A stretch of DNA of 64,000 nt from Acanthornis magna (taxonomy: Eukaryota > Chordata > Aves > Passeriformes > Acanthizidae), in the NCBI GenBank assembly GCA_036785705.1, contig JAWUZG010000970.1:3878501-3942500 (forward strand), given 5' to 3'. This document shows, piece by piece, positions 51,701-64,000 of this stretch (within the stretch, counting starts at the first letter, position 1; every line of letters starts with the position of its first letter). Below the pieces are notes generated by a model. That model made no database searches, had not been told where the DNA came from, and was given only the letters and a program-made list of their open reading frames with translations. A program made the position numbers and the translations under genes.

Positions 51701-53881
51701 GGCAGAAATCTGCAACAGCAGCATTGGCAATCCAATTCAGATGTTTATTAAAAGGAAAGCTGAGCTTCCATTTGTGGCTTGGAGAAAAAGGTCTGTTTTG
51801 AGGACTTGGCTTTTTTCCTCCCACCCCTGTATCCTTTCTCAGTAGCAGCACAATCATTAGCACTTACGGATAAAGTTCTGAAAGTCTTGTCACACCCTCT
51901 ACCTTTCACAGCAACAATGAGAAATACACCTCTGGCAAAGTAAGTTCTCTAGCATAAGACAGACAGGGAGCTCAATGGCTATCTTTGCTTTGTCATTTCA
52001 GTCAGTGAGTGGTCTGCTTCATTCATTGGTTTGGTTAAACAGCAGTCATTCCAAACAGCATGTTTTCGAACTCCCTTCCCCAACAAGGTTCTTCAGGAAA
52101 ATCTGTTGAGGACAGGCTCATAGTGGAGGTTGTATTTAGCACCTGTGGGTTCCCGCTGCCTGTGACACTGTGAATTAGCTTGATGAGACACTGTGGAGTG
52201 CTGGAGCTGCCACCCTTCGTCCCCTGGGACTGTCACTGCAAAGTTTTGATCTCCTCCTACCTAACAGGCAAATGAGATTGTTTTCTCAGATACAAATCTT
52301 TGTTAATTATTAACAGAGATATTTTTAAAAAATTAAATAACAAAATATAATCTTGGAGAAGTGTGCACTGTCACAGAAGCAGTTAAGGATCTGTCTGGAG
52401 ATCTTTGAAATTTCCTGTTAGTGGGATTTCCATGCTGATACAATCTAACACTTTTTGGGGACTGTGTATTTCTGTTCTGCTAGGATATCAAAATTATCAA
52501 TCTCTTGATTATAATATTCATAATAGTCAAGCAGACCAGAATGAGCTCTTAAATGTAATTTAATTTAACCATTTCCACTTTTGTATATCCAAAGTTGCTG
52601 ATACAATATCCTGGTGCTGTATATCCTCTTATTATCTCTCCATTTTGCCTTCACATACTGTGCTTTGCATAGTTTTCCTTTTTCCACTTTTTTCAGACCC
52701 CTGGGTTTCATTCTGACCTAAGGACTACCACTATAAATTTGAAGCATTGCCATTTGTTTGCCATTACATGTTTTCACTGATACAAATCACAGCAGCCTCT
52801 GACCCATGGCATGGCTTATATTCCTCTTGGTGACTTTTCTGTGATGATCTCGCTGTGCCCTGTGTGTGACTGATCACTGCAGCTCACTCCTGCCAGATAC
52901 TCAGGTTCCTGCACCCAAATCATCCTCTGATAACACTCCCACTAACGAAGGGTATATGCTGCAGACTGCCTTCCTCCTGCACCTCTGCCCCATCTACCCC
53001 TTATCCCTCAAAAGGGAAACCTTGAGAAGGGATACAGTAAAAACCATGGGAGACACAGAGAGGAGGAGAGAGCCTGAGGTTCAACAGCTCCAAACTAATC
53101 TGTCAACAAAATCTCGTTACAGCAATGCATTGTAAGTTTCTCATTGTACTACCAAGGCAATCCCATCCTTGCCCCACATTGTTTTGCTACCAGAACTTTT
53201 TTCCCTGATTCCACCACCTTCTTCCTAATGCTCCTGTCCAGGAAAGGCTGCTTGGGGAGAGGTAGGGAGCCAGAGGGGCCCAGAATCCCCATACTTAACT
53301 AGGGGGTTTGTGGTTCTACACAGAGGAGAGGAGGGAAACGAGTTAACGTGGCAGTTTTTAGAGCTGACTATGGTGCACATTGCTGCTCTCAGCTTTTGTT
53401 TATGCTGCTCTTAGTGCTGAGTAATACCTCAGTTTTGGATTACTGCAGCTACAGATTTAGCAGCTGCCTTTGCAGCTTCAGATCAGAAGATGCAGACTGA
53501 CTGACAACCAGCAAAGAAAGGATCAAGCTTCTTTTCAGTAGCATAATATCTTTGGCACCAAATGTATTTTCTATTTCCCATTGTCACACATCAAATTCAA
53601 AATTAGTGTCAGGCTCCGTGAAAGAAAAAGTTTTCTGGTTTGCACCAGAAGATCCTGAATCTAACAGGAAAATTTTCCCAGCCTGTAAGGAGCCTTGATG
53701 TTTTCTTTCTGAGGCCAAAAGTGAAAGTGTAAACCTGATGAACTAGGGGGTTTCTCCCTTTGTCTTCAAGGTGCACCGACTCTCTGATATCCGATAGTGG
53801 ATTTTTTCACTTGGCAAAACCTATGGGTAGCAGAGGGCAAGCACTTTTGAACATGGCATAATTTTCTCATTTTATTGAATA
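48701..53881. other. Long stretch without recognisable genes
   Basis: AT-rich DNA with short open frames only (108 codons at most, near 49117-49443, low-complexity and hydrophobic). No exon, RNA gene or mobile-element end recognised. Confidence 0.45.
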
Positions 53882-53898
53882 TTAAAAAAAAAAAAAAA
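53882..53898. repeat. Poly(A) tract of about 16 bases
   Basis: An uninterrupted A run. No retroposed gene or recognisable LINE/SINE 3' end precedes it. Confidence 0.88.
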
Positions 53899-56800
53899 TT
53901 CAAACACTAGTGAACGTCAAAAAGGAGTGACCTGAGCAATTTTTAAAATGGCTCATCATGCTCACAAGGCAAATTACCTTTGTGGAGGAAATCAAGAAAC
54001 TGATGAAAATAGCTGTTGAGTTCTGTGTTCAGTGTGAACATCTACTTCAAAACCTCCTAAAGAGAAGATGCATGTTCTAGTCCAGTCATTGAATGCAAGA
54101 ATTTATTAAACTTTTACTTCTTGGGCTTACTTCTTCTTTATATATTTAGATCCATGAAATACATGAATGCACTATTCAGTTGAAGGTTTATGAATTTAGT
54201 TTATGAAAGGGCTAATGTTTTTTGAACCTTACATTACCTAATGGTTAAAGCTAATCCAGAATGTTGCTGAATATGTCTGAAGCCACAAGTAAAGTTGTTT
54301 TTATGTCTGGCCCTTTTGGGAAGGTAGACTGTCTTGGTTTTCTTTTACTAAACTAGATAGAAAAACCTGTTTCCACACATGAGATTTGGAGAGACATTTT
54401 TCACTTTTCTTTTACTGCTGTTGTCTTAGGTTGCATATAGATTTTTTTAAAAACTCACCAGACCAACAAAAGCAAACAAATCTGAATCCTGCAATACAAA
54501 CAAAAGGGCCTAAAGGATGCAGAGAGTCATACTGTGATTTATTGTTCCCTGTAATTTATAATTATGGTATTCTTACTGTCTCAGCTATGAAAATATTGCA
54601 TTAATGTATTTTAAGAAGATTGACACATGAGCTGTATGTATATCCACATAAATATTATGTGACTTTTAATGCAAGGTTATGGAAAAGCTGAGATGCCGCT
54701 AAGATAAGACGTCAGTGCTGTACCTGGAAGAAACTTCTGCAGACCAAACTTGGCCCAGTTTCCAGTTTTATTGAAACCAGACGTCTTTGCAGCATTTAGC
54801 TCCAAAATCCATGGTGCTTTGTCCAATCCATGACCCCTGGGAATTTCTATCACCCAAAACACACCATGGGAGGGTGTCCCAGGGGCTGCTACCACAGTAG
54901 TGCAGAAATGATGGGCTTGGTGCAAAGGTCTTGATTTTGTGTAATTTGTAGAAGTATTTAACTCCATGGGGGATTTCTCTGGAGAAGATCGTGACTGTAG
55001 TCTCTCTAGATAATGGAGGATGTGTCTGGACAGATGTTTGGAGACAGATTAGCATAAAACCCTTTGCAGTCCCCTTAAGACACCTTGCAAGACCCAGGGC
55101 TGAAGGTACACAGGGCTTGGGAGGAAATCCTGTGGTGCCAGAGCTTCCCTCCCACCTCTGCAAAGGGTATCCCAGGGCAGAGAAAGGCAATGGCCTGACT
55201 TGGCTTCTCCCAGCTGCCATATGGTGCCTTGATGACTGTGACCAGCTGCCACAAATTAAGGCTGTCCCTCGGCCTCAGACTGCTGGAGGCTACCCTGGAA
55301 CTGGGCAGGGAATCAAAGGAGCGCATCCAACTGATGCCCCAACTGTACTCTGCTGTGGCAACTGCTGAGGTCTCTGTATTTAGCTTGGGATGTGCATATC
55401 TATGTGCAACAGAGATGCCCAGTCCAGCAGTACTTTCGCTGGCTGAAAAAAATGTTGGTTTTTTTTCCTCCCTCCTAATTTGTTTCAATTTTACATCCCC
55501 ACCTGTCTCTGGAAATAGGTAACGTCACTTACTGCAGAAAGCTGTTCTTGAGGTGTGCTGGTTTGCCAGCAATGGAAACCTTAACAAGGCAGTTTTCTCT
55601 CATGGGATTTCCCTCTCAGGGTTTGGCCCTTTTGGTTTTTGCTGGTTTTGATTTTTTTCCCCTTGTGAGTAATGGCACAACTACTCATAGGCAGATTTTG
55701 CTTGAGAAAAAGCTGCTGTGTAATGGCCTCATTTTGAAAACACAAAGAATGAGATAATTGGTATGTAAGTCATAGTGGTTGTCATGTCTGCAAGAGTGAA
55801 TGGATCCTGCACCTACACTAATAAAAACATACCGAGGCTAAGGGGTAAAATTCCTTGTCAGATATGCATTTAGGTAAAAAAAGACACGTTTAAAGGAAAA
55901 TTGTGAGGGTGTATAGTCTGAAAGCAATCTACAATATGAGATCAGGGCATACGACTATATCCTGGCTTCCTTTCATTGGGCATAGTCCCAGTTATTGGAA
56001 GGAAATATTGTTGAAACCAAGTATGAAACTTTCTAGATCCTTATCCCATTTTGCCTTCTGTATAGGTGTATAGAGGACCAACGTATAGCATCATTATTTT
56101 CTTCAAACCTGGAATGGTTGCCACAGCGTTCTAGCTCAAGTATTTGGGGTTTTTTCATACTGTTCTTCATCAAAAGGAATCATTTAAGAGGGAAGAATTA
56201 TGATGCATAGCTTGACACACCAAGGCCAGCAGGATAAAAGTTTAGATGTGTTTATTTACATTTAAGACACTGTCTGCAAAACAGGAGAGAAAATAGTCCA
56301 CAAAACTTGTGAAAACACTGAATATTTCAGTCACAAAGTTGAACATATTATGGTTTTCAACATTCAGACTATATTCACGCATACTTCTATATCTAAAACA
56401 CCTCAAGTCTTCCCCCTGTCAAAAAAAAAGAAAAGAAGAAAAGAAAGAAAACCCAGTATCTTTTACCCTTTCCTTATCCAATGCTATAACACTAAAGTGA
56501 ATTTCACCCCTATTGGTCAAAATTTCCATTTCTAAAAATGCTTCTATATCTTCTTATTTGTTCTGCTTCCCCTGACTGAGGTGCTCTGAGGGAGAAAAAA
56601 AAATCTTTTTTATGGGTTACATTACTTATGCAGCAGGCATGAAACTGCAAACACCTGGTAGAGTTTCCCTTGTGTGAGCTGCAGCCTACCTCGGAGTACT
56701 TTGCAAACATCTGAAAATCATTCTGTGGATCTCAAAGGCCCTCTCCATCACTGATTGAATATTTTTATGAGATTCATTATGGAACAGCTGTGATTGATAT

Positions 56801-57401
56801 TGGTGATCACACAATAGAAGCTATTAATGTTTGAGATGTGGTCACTGTCATCCAGAAGAATAATTATTAAATTAAGGTAAATACAACATGTATCCTGATT
56901 CCACACATATTACGCCTCTTTTTGGCAAGGAACATCTGGATGAGGTCATGCTCACTGTAGGCATGGAGATGGTTGGAGTATTGGCTCACAAGGATGTTAA
57001 TTTTGGCTGGTGAACTGAGAAGTAAAATATCTGAAAGAATTACAAAATTAATATCAGATTTAAAATAGCTAAATGAGAACTGAATGGACAACAAAGTATT
57101 CTGTGACTTCTGCCTTTCTGTGCATTTCCTGAAATATTTTCTCTTTGTTACCAGGGAACCTCCACATTTTTCCCATGCCAAGCAGTCTGTAGGATCTGTG
57201 TTACTGCCTTATACTTGGAACTCCATGCCACTGTCTCTGTGGAAAATAATGATATTTTTTGAGTGCAACATGAGTGTCTCTTTCAAGAGACTCAGACACA
57301 GACATGGTATACACACCTGTAGAATTTTTTTGTGTGTCGGGGGGTGTGTGTGTGTTTGCACATACACATGCACATGTAGTGCTGTGTGTAGGGTGTGCAT
57401 G

Positions 57402-57402
<1 letters not shown>
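53899..57402. other. Stretch without recognisable genes; locally GC-rich near 54.7-55.5 kb
   Basis: Between about 54677 and 55520 the base composition is less AT-rich and several frames stay open (150 and 137 codons on the minus strand, 125 on the plus strand). The frames overlap and none shows a recognisable domain, signal peptide or repeat pattern. An A/G-rich run lies near 56420-56450. I cannot assign a function. Confidence 0.4.

Positions 57403-57455
<53 letters not shown>
57337..57455. repeat. TG-rich region with a perfect (TG)26 microsatellite
   Basis: An imperfect TG/CA-rich region (57337-57402) leads into 26 uninterrupted TG units (57403-57454). Long TG tracts can adopt Z-DNA and are highly length-variable. 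Open frames crossing it (poly Cys-Val or Thr-His) are artefacts of the repeat. Confidence 0.97.
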
Positions 57456-57457
<2 letters not shown>

Positions 57458-60400
57458 ACCTCAGAACCTCTGTCCAGTGAGTAACACTGTCAGACAAGGG
57501 CAACACTTGAGAAGACAATTTGCATATGAGGGGAATCAGCAAGCAATCTACTTCATAACTTAAAAATAATCTCTGGGTCCTGGAACACAGCCACTAGCAG
57601 ATGAAGGGTGCTAGACATAAAAACAGATTAATATGAGGGGTGCTTTTTGTCAGTAGAACCCTTTGAAGGAGTCCATAAAAATGTATATTGAAGAGAAAAC
57701 AAGAACTGATTTTTTTTCTTGCTGGATTGCACCTTCAGTAGTTCTTGATATTTCATCTCAGTACTTAGCAAGTGCTACAGTTTGCAGTGGGTTTGTCCAA
57801 TGCTGTTTAAACTAATTAATTGATCACAAGCTGGCTGTATATTAGGGATCTAAAAATCACCACTGTAATGAACTTTATTACTGCTGCTTATATTGTATTT
57901 CACAGTTCTGCCCATTTAAAAGAAACACGTCCAGATTGTTTCATCTCAGTGAAATTATGTTACTTTATATGTGGTGGATTCTGTGAGTAGGACAGAGGGC
58001 TCAAAATGTGGGGTTTTTTGGCTGCTTTGATCCTTTGTTGATTGTTTTCCTAAAATCTTTTTTCTGTCTAATAAAGTGGATAGCATTAAAAGACTAAGGC
58101 ACAACCTCAGAAACTGTTAAAAAGGGAAAGCATCTACCTTTACTCAGTTTTTAATAGGCAGACTCTGCTCTCTTTTTCTTCTTTCCTACATCTTATTTTT
58201 TCTTTAAAGCCAGTGGCAATAAGATATGCAGTTATAAAAACATCCAGTGTTTTATATATACGAGTATCTTGCTAAGAAATGACAAATAGAAGGTTTATTG
58301 TTTCTAAAAGTGACCAAATTCTTCTTTCAGTTATACCTATGTGACTGTGTTGAATTCAGGGCTGCTCACCAGTAGAGACAAAAATTAAACTCATATTTTA
58401 TAAATGAATGAAGTATTTTACCAGGTTCTCCTTTCCTTCCTGTGTGAGTTAATTACACAATACATTGAGAGACTTGCTCCAACTGGGGCTCTACAGAGTA
58501 ATCTGCAGTACTCATATGCCAATCTAAAGTTTATATTAGAAAGGATCTTTAAACAGTTGCAAGTTCAACAAAACAGAAATTCAGGGTTCAATGTCAGAGA
58601 ATTAATCTTTTTCCAGATGTAACAGAATCGGGTCATCATAGATGATCTCAATTTATGCAACTGAAAACTGCAGTTCTTTAAAGTGCAATTATACTTACAT
58701 TTTACATTTGGCTAAATTATATCTCTCCTCTGCAAGCTACACTACTAAAGGTGACTACAAATCAACATATGGGTTTTCTCTAATGGAGAGAAAGCCCAAT
58801 TTTGGCAAGGCTGAGTGGTTATTGGACATTTATATGAAGTATACATATCCTAAGGTTTGAAAAATTATCATTATTTTCAGATGGGAAATACCTGGCAGAC
58901 TATTGAACACTGTCTGTGAGAACTTTTGTTGCACCATGCAACACTCAGTTTTTACATTGCTTTGAAGCATGAGTGTTGGAAGAAAAATTCAGAGAGAAAA
59001 AGTCTTGGCATGCTACTTTTGCGTGTTTTTTTAAAGACAACCACATTTTTTCTGTGCATTCTACAGTGCTTTTAATTTGAAAAATCCTTTTGTAGACGTG
59101 ACTGCATCCATCAACATTTGAATTTCAGTAGTAAGATGCAAGTCACCTTAGCAAATGTACTAGTGCAAGGTTGTGATGTTAATATCCAGAATAGTCCTTC
59201 TTAGCTTTATTGTCTCCAAGGCTTTTCTAACATCCTAGGATGATGTAATTCCAAATGGAGGATGGATAGGGTATCTTCTATAGCCCTTTTCTGCTGGTGC
59301 CTCAGAGGAGCTGAATTGCTGCTGGAAGAAGCCCAGGGGAATGTTGTCTCTTGCCACATGTCTAGGAGCTGTGGGCAGCCAGCCGAGTAGAGTTTCCAGC
59401 TTACAAAGGACTCATCCACCCACTGGAAACACTGGTATTAGCATCTTCTATGTTTTGAGGTATAAACCGAAGGACCTCGCTTTTCAAGGTGCTCAGCCTT
59501 GCAAAACACAGATGTTCTTGTACAAAGAAGTCCTAATGAAGACAACAGGAGTTGGCTGGCCAAACACAGAGGTCCAGCTCTGGAGGTCACTGGTTTTATT
59601 GGGTGTTGTCCTTTGATTCAAGTCCTGTTAGTACCAATGTGACTCTGCGGTGTAGTTGACTGGGAAAGTTGTGAGTATGTTAGAAATACGAACTGCATGG
59701 CTAGAGGAGATATGAGAGAGGGGGCCCAAATTCTGTACCTAAAGAGCACAGTCTGAGAATTAGCAAGCAAGGCTGTAGTCCCTTGGTGCCCAGAGCTACT
59801 GATGTTCCATGCTGCCTTTCCAGCACTTCTGTGTCTTAGGACAACTCCACATCACCAGAGAAGGAAGGTGATATTGCCTCTGCATTTTTCAGTCATACTT
59901 CACCAGAAGTCCATGCTGTGTTTCCAAAACCTCCAGATTTGAGTGTAACCTAATTACATTTTTGAGATGATTTCTTAAACTACCAGAGATGAGATCATAT
60001 CCACACCAAACGGACAGGGAGAACTTGCTTTTTATCATAACAACCAGCTGCCTGAAAAGAGTTCTCTTTCAGACACCCTTTCAAAAATCCTACATGATCT
60101 CATAAATTTGTGTCCCTTCAACTTAGCTTTGTGCTGTTTTAACATTTCATTCATTTTTATCTTATAGTATATGATTCAAAGAGAAACACAGCACAAAGGG
60201 GCTGCAGATAACCTGGAAAGGCCTGATGGTATGCACAGCACTGTGCCTCAGAGGGTCATGTTGAGTTTGAAGTGAGATTCGCACTTCTCACAGCAGAGAT
60301 GAAAATTCAGTTACGGTCAAACTTCTTCATTCCAATGGGCCTAAGATAAGGATGCCCAGAGTTAAGCATGCAAATCTGTTTTATCCAAAGCTTGAACTGA

Positions 60401-61244
60401 AGAGAAGATAACTCAGAAAAAAGCAGAGTTCATACCAGCACATATGAATATTTTTATCATATCAGTCTAGATTTTTTGCTCTCATTTTCTGTCTTTTTCT
60501 AGTCCAAAGGCAGTGAACTGTTCTGCTTCCATATGTGTATTTACTGAGTCTTACACACCACAGGAATGTTCTGGGTGCTGTAAGTAAACACCCCCCAACC
60601 AGTAGAACATCCCCATACCACTTCTGAAAACCTGAAACCTCATAATAAGACCAGTTCTGGTGACCTCTCTCCACCCCAGGTTTTGAGGGATTAATATTGG
60701 TGGTATTTTTTTCTTGGTAGTGTTCAGCTAGCTTTTTTAAAAATCAGAAGATGATGTGTCTATACAAATAGAGCTTTTTTCCTGTATTTACTTGTACACT
60801 GGTGTTCGGGGGTCTGAGTTATATCTTAGATATAATTCCTCTCAATCTCGTCCTACTTGGTCTGTGTTCTAAAAGCCATGATGTAGCACAGAAGTAGACA
60901 GAAAATGTATGTGAATGGGTATATGCAGAAATATGTGATATTGTATGCATCGCATTATGCTTAACACTGGAATTTAAGACATTAGTTTGCCTGTCTGTTA
61001 TTCTAGTCTTCTGCTAGTGTCATTCCTCTGTGATGTTTTACAATTCAGAGCAGCATCCATTATTTATTTTTATTGCCCCAGGTGACATGAGGCCCCAGGC
61101 CTTATTTAATACATATCATCAGGCCCTGCAGTGAGTACAGAATTGTTAATTTCCTTGTAGTCTCACTTGTGCTCTGTTATGAGAGCAAGAGTTGGGTGAA
61201 CTTTTTAAAAATGGCAAGACTGATATCTGAAATACGAGATGCAG
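57456..61244. other. Stretch without recognisable genes
   Basis: AT-rich DNA with open frames under 100 codons. No exon, RNA gene or mobile-element end recognised. Confidence 0.45.
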
Positions 61245-61350
61245 TGGGACTGTTGTCTCAATTTTACAGATGAAGAATGGAGAACTGAGATAAAAAATAA
61301 AAAGTCAATCAAAGATATCCAGTAATTTGGGACAGTGAGATTCAGGAGGA
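61245..61350 (+). repeat. Possible MIR-like ancient SINE relic
   Basis: CTCAATTTTACAGATGAAGAATGGAGAACTGAG at 61257-61290 resembles, from memory, the 'cattttacagatgaggaaactgag' core of MIR-like CORE-SINEs found across amniotes. The sequence downstream (GTCAATCAAAGATATCCAGTAA) is only loosely compatible. No ends or promoter boxes are visible. Confidence 0.35.
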
Positions 61351-64000
61351 CTTGGCAGCTTTATACAATTCGAGTATTTAATGCCTAGCTCTGGTTTGTT
61401 TTATTTTTTTCTGTGGAGGGTCAGGCCTCTACCTACATGATCTGAGTGCAGACTTAGTCACATCCCAATGAGGTGCTTACCATGGCTACTTAGGCTGGTG
61501 GCATTTCTGACATCCTTGTCTGGACTTTGCAGATAACTTAGAGAGAGGCAGGATCATGTGAGGAGGGATTCCTCAGGTCTGTGTAAGGTGCCCACCATAG
61601 GAAGAGGTCAAGGATTTACTACAAGTATGTATTTTTCGTTCATGGATTATGATGGGGGTAAGGACCAGTAGTTCAAGGCTGTGGCCCCAGGTCAGCTGAG
61701 GTGAATTCCTCTCAGGGGTTGCATGTTAACAGTGACAAAATTAAAACTCCAGTTCTTTCTATGTAGTTTTTTTATTATCACAGTATCACATATTCATTAA
61801 ATATATATATATATACACACAGATTTTGCAGCCATCCTCATGTTTTTTATGTATGGACATTGAAATATGAAGGCATTTCTAAGATATTGAAAGGCAACTA
61901 ATGCAGAGCAGAACTATAATGCTCTTAAATTGAAATTTAGATGCTTTTCAAATGGATTTTATATGGAACAGGTAGAGCTTCATGTTAACCACTAGGAAAA
62001 CACTGCAAAGATCTTTATTACTGGATATAAACCTAGGAATGTCTGTACAGCAATAGGATGGGTACATTTATGTATTGCTTGGTACAAGTATTTTTAGTGC
62101 CTTTGCACTCAATACTAGTGGTGTTTCCTTTTATGTCAGATGTGAAATTTAATTCTGCTCTTTCTTCCTTGATTTACTTTACACCAACAAAAGTTCTACT
62201 CAAAGGATTGCCTGCACGGCTTACAGACAACTAGTTCAGCAACTTACAAGAAGGTTATCTGGTTTCTTGATTGGCACATACTGCTCTCCATGTCCAGAGG
62301 TCCAAAAAAACACTAGCTTTTTTTTCTTTTTTCCAGCAACACAAGCAGAGGAAGTGCTAATCAGTAGTATTCTGTTGTCATTTACTTGCTGCAGTAGGCT
62401 CAATTGTGTTCCTTGACCTTGTGAAATTTAGATCTCCTCAACTTGCCACCAATGGAAACACAGCTATTGCTGCACTACCCATGGCATTGTGGCTTGGCCT
62501 CCTCTTCCCCCTCTCCTCTTTTTCTCATTAACACATCTTGCCGTGTGGGCTAATTTGTCTTATGCTGCTCTCCCAGTTAGTCTGTGAACTGGAAATGGTA
62601 GTACTAACGTGCTTCAAGAAGAGCAGATATGTACAATTTAAAGGGAATTAAACATGTAGCTGTATTCTCAGCAACTACCTTCCACCATGACCATCCAGGT
62701 GCTACTTTCAAGTCTATTATGCTTCAGTTTCTGACTCCTTTTCATTTACAAACTACTTCCATCAGGCTTAGGCACAAGATTTATTTCAGCTCTCCCCTTT
62801 GTTAAGCCTTTTAAAGAAAATAAGGAGCATGACTTCCAGGAAGGTATTTCATACTATTTTTTCAGAGGGGTTACCAGTGTTTTGTCTACAATCTGGTTTG
62901 TTTGATTCAAAATAATTTGAGGGAATAGGGTGAAGCCTCTTCAGTCAATGCTGACCTGTCAAAATGTAAAACCACAATTTTTTTTTAGAGTTAGTAAAGT
63001 AGTGTACAGATTAATTTAGGGTTTTCTTCTAGACAAGAAGATACAGACAATGATTTTGAGGTTGCCCACAGAATAATATAAGTATTTGAGGTATTTACTC
63101 AGACCTAAGAATTAGCTGTTTGCTTATAACCAGTTGAATTGTAGGTACATAATGCCCAAGCTCTTGGTTTTATCCTTAATCAGAAATCCAGAAACTCTTG
63201 CCAACCATAGGAATGACCAATTCTCTCCCCCCACTTCCCTACAAAATGAAGAAAACCAAAACAAATTGCTCACTGCTTTCTTTCTTACCTTTCTGAGGCT
63301 GCAAGTTCCACAATCAGATGAACTTCCTACAAAAAAGCTGTTTCTGTGTTGATTTTCCCTTGGATACTTTTCCAAATCATTGCATGCTCTCTGTTACTGA
63401 ATATTCTAAAAAGGCTGAATATAAATTCCCAGAAAATCTACCCTCGTGGGTTTTATTTAATCTATTTTTAAATTATAGCACCTCTCACTAATCTTTTATT
63501 GAGGTAAAGGGATGATCTATTAAAAATACTTTTTTTAAGCATTTAGTATTGTAGCACTTATAACATTATAATAGGGCATTATAACATTTCTCAGGATTAA
63601 AGCACGCTCAGGTCAACACTGAGTGTAAAATTAAGTCTTTCCACCTGAAATGTGTAAAAAAAATTACCTCTTTGCAAAGGGCTTTATTAATTCACATTGG
63701 CCAAACAGGGAAGACAAAGTTGACATTCTTAAATTATTTATCAATGAATGAGGATTTTTAAAGTATTAATTAATTTATAATAATAATCACAACTATCTGC
63801 TACGTTGATTAAGCAAAACAAAAGCAAAGTGCCTCTCTTAGATCCAAACAGGCACAAAACTACTAAAAGTGCTTGATGCTGCTCTGTCCCATGGCACCTG
63901 CCCATTGCATCCAATGGGACACACCACACAAGAAAAACCTACTGCACTGAGCACTCCTACGACTGATCTAATATCAAGGGAAAAACTCGTGCAAATAGGG
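61351..64000. other. Stretch without recognisable genes
   Basis: AT-rich DNA. Only a short (AT)n(AC)n microsatellite (61801-61820) stands out. No exon, RNA gene or mobile element recognised to the end of the window. Confidence 0.45.
61801..61820. repeat. (AT)7(AC)3 microsatellite
   Basis: About seven AT units followed by about three AC units. Short simple repeat. Confidence 0.9.

Noticed and set aside
54768..55220. 150-codon minus-strand open frame as a possible gene
   Set aside because: No motif, signal peptide or splice structure could be supported, and other frames in the same interval are equally open. It is kept only as an observation.
57084..57563. 159-codon open frame ending in a Cys/Val run, and its minus-strand Thr/His counterpart
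   Set aside because: Both are kept open by the TG microsatellite, which has no stops in several frames.
1..64000. CRISPR arrays, tRNA or rRNA genes, bacterial or phage systems
   Set aside because: No regularly spaced repeats, no tRNA cloverleaf or B-box that I could support, no rRNA-like stretch, and no operon-like coding density on either strand.

Overview
The window looks like non-coding nuclear DNA from a bird. The evidence is the repeat content. There is a 5'-truncated CR1 LINE ending in the CR1-specific ATTCTGTG-type 3' tail. There are solo LTRs with the layout of avian endogenous retroviruses, one of them resembling a long ERVL-type LTR family I recognise from memory as common in songbirds and their relatives. 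At least two more antisense CR1 relics are present. The background is AT-rich and peppered with stop codons, and I see no bacterial-style gene organisation, operons, tRNA, rRNA or CRISPR. I found no exon of a cellular protein-coding gene that I could defend, so the window is probably intergenic or lies within a long intron.

Layout. 1-1.65 kb: unremarkable AT-rich DNA. 1.66-3.34 kb: a TA/CA microsatellite, then a plus-strand CR1 split by a plus-strand solo LTR (2766-3236) with a clean 6-bp target-site duplication, GTGTGA. 3.3-23.7 kb: single-copy-looking DNA with small simple repeats and one possible ancient SINE-like relic. 23.7-24.16 kb: a decayed CR1 on the minus strand. 26.7-27.96 kb: a 1.25-kb solo LTR on the minus strand with internal duplications. 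28-46.7 kb: AT-rich DNA with microsatellites, a perfect 14-bp-stem hairpin at 43.5 kb and a faint CR1 tail at 42.1 kb. 46.7-47.56 kb: two unlike LTRs side by side, both on the minus strand. 48.4-48.7 kb: another antisense CR1 relic. 48.7-64 kb: AT-rich DNA with a (TG)26 tract at 57.4 kb and a weak MIR-like relic near 61.3 kb.

The elements show a small history of insertions: old CR1 relics, then a younger CR1, then an LTR insertion into it, plus independent LTR insertions elsewhere. No retroviral gene remains between any LTRs. I found no convincing new biological system. The best-supported observations are the nested LTR-in-CR1 insertion, the long minus-strand LTR and the adjacent pair of LTRs.
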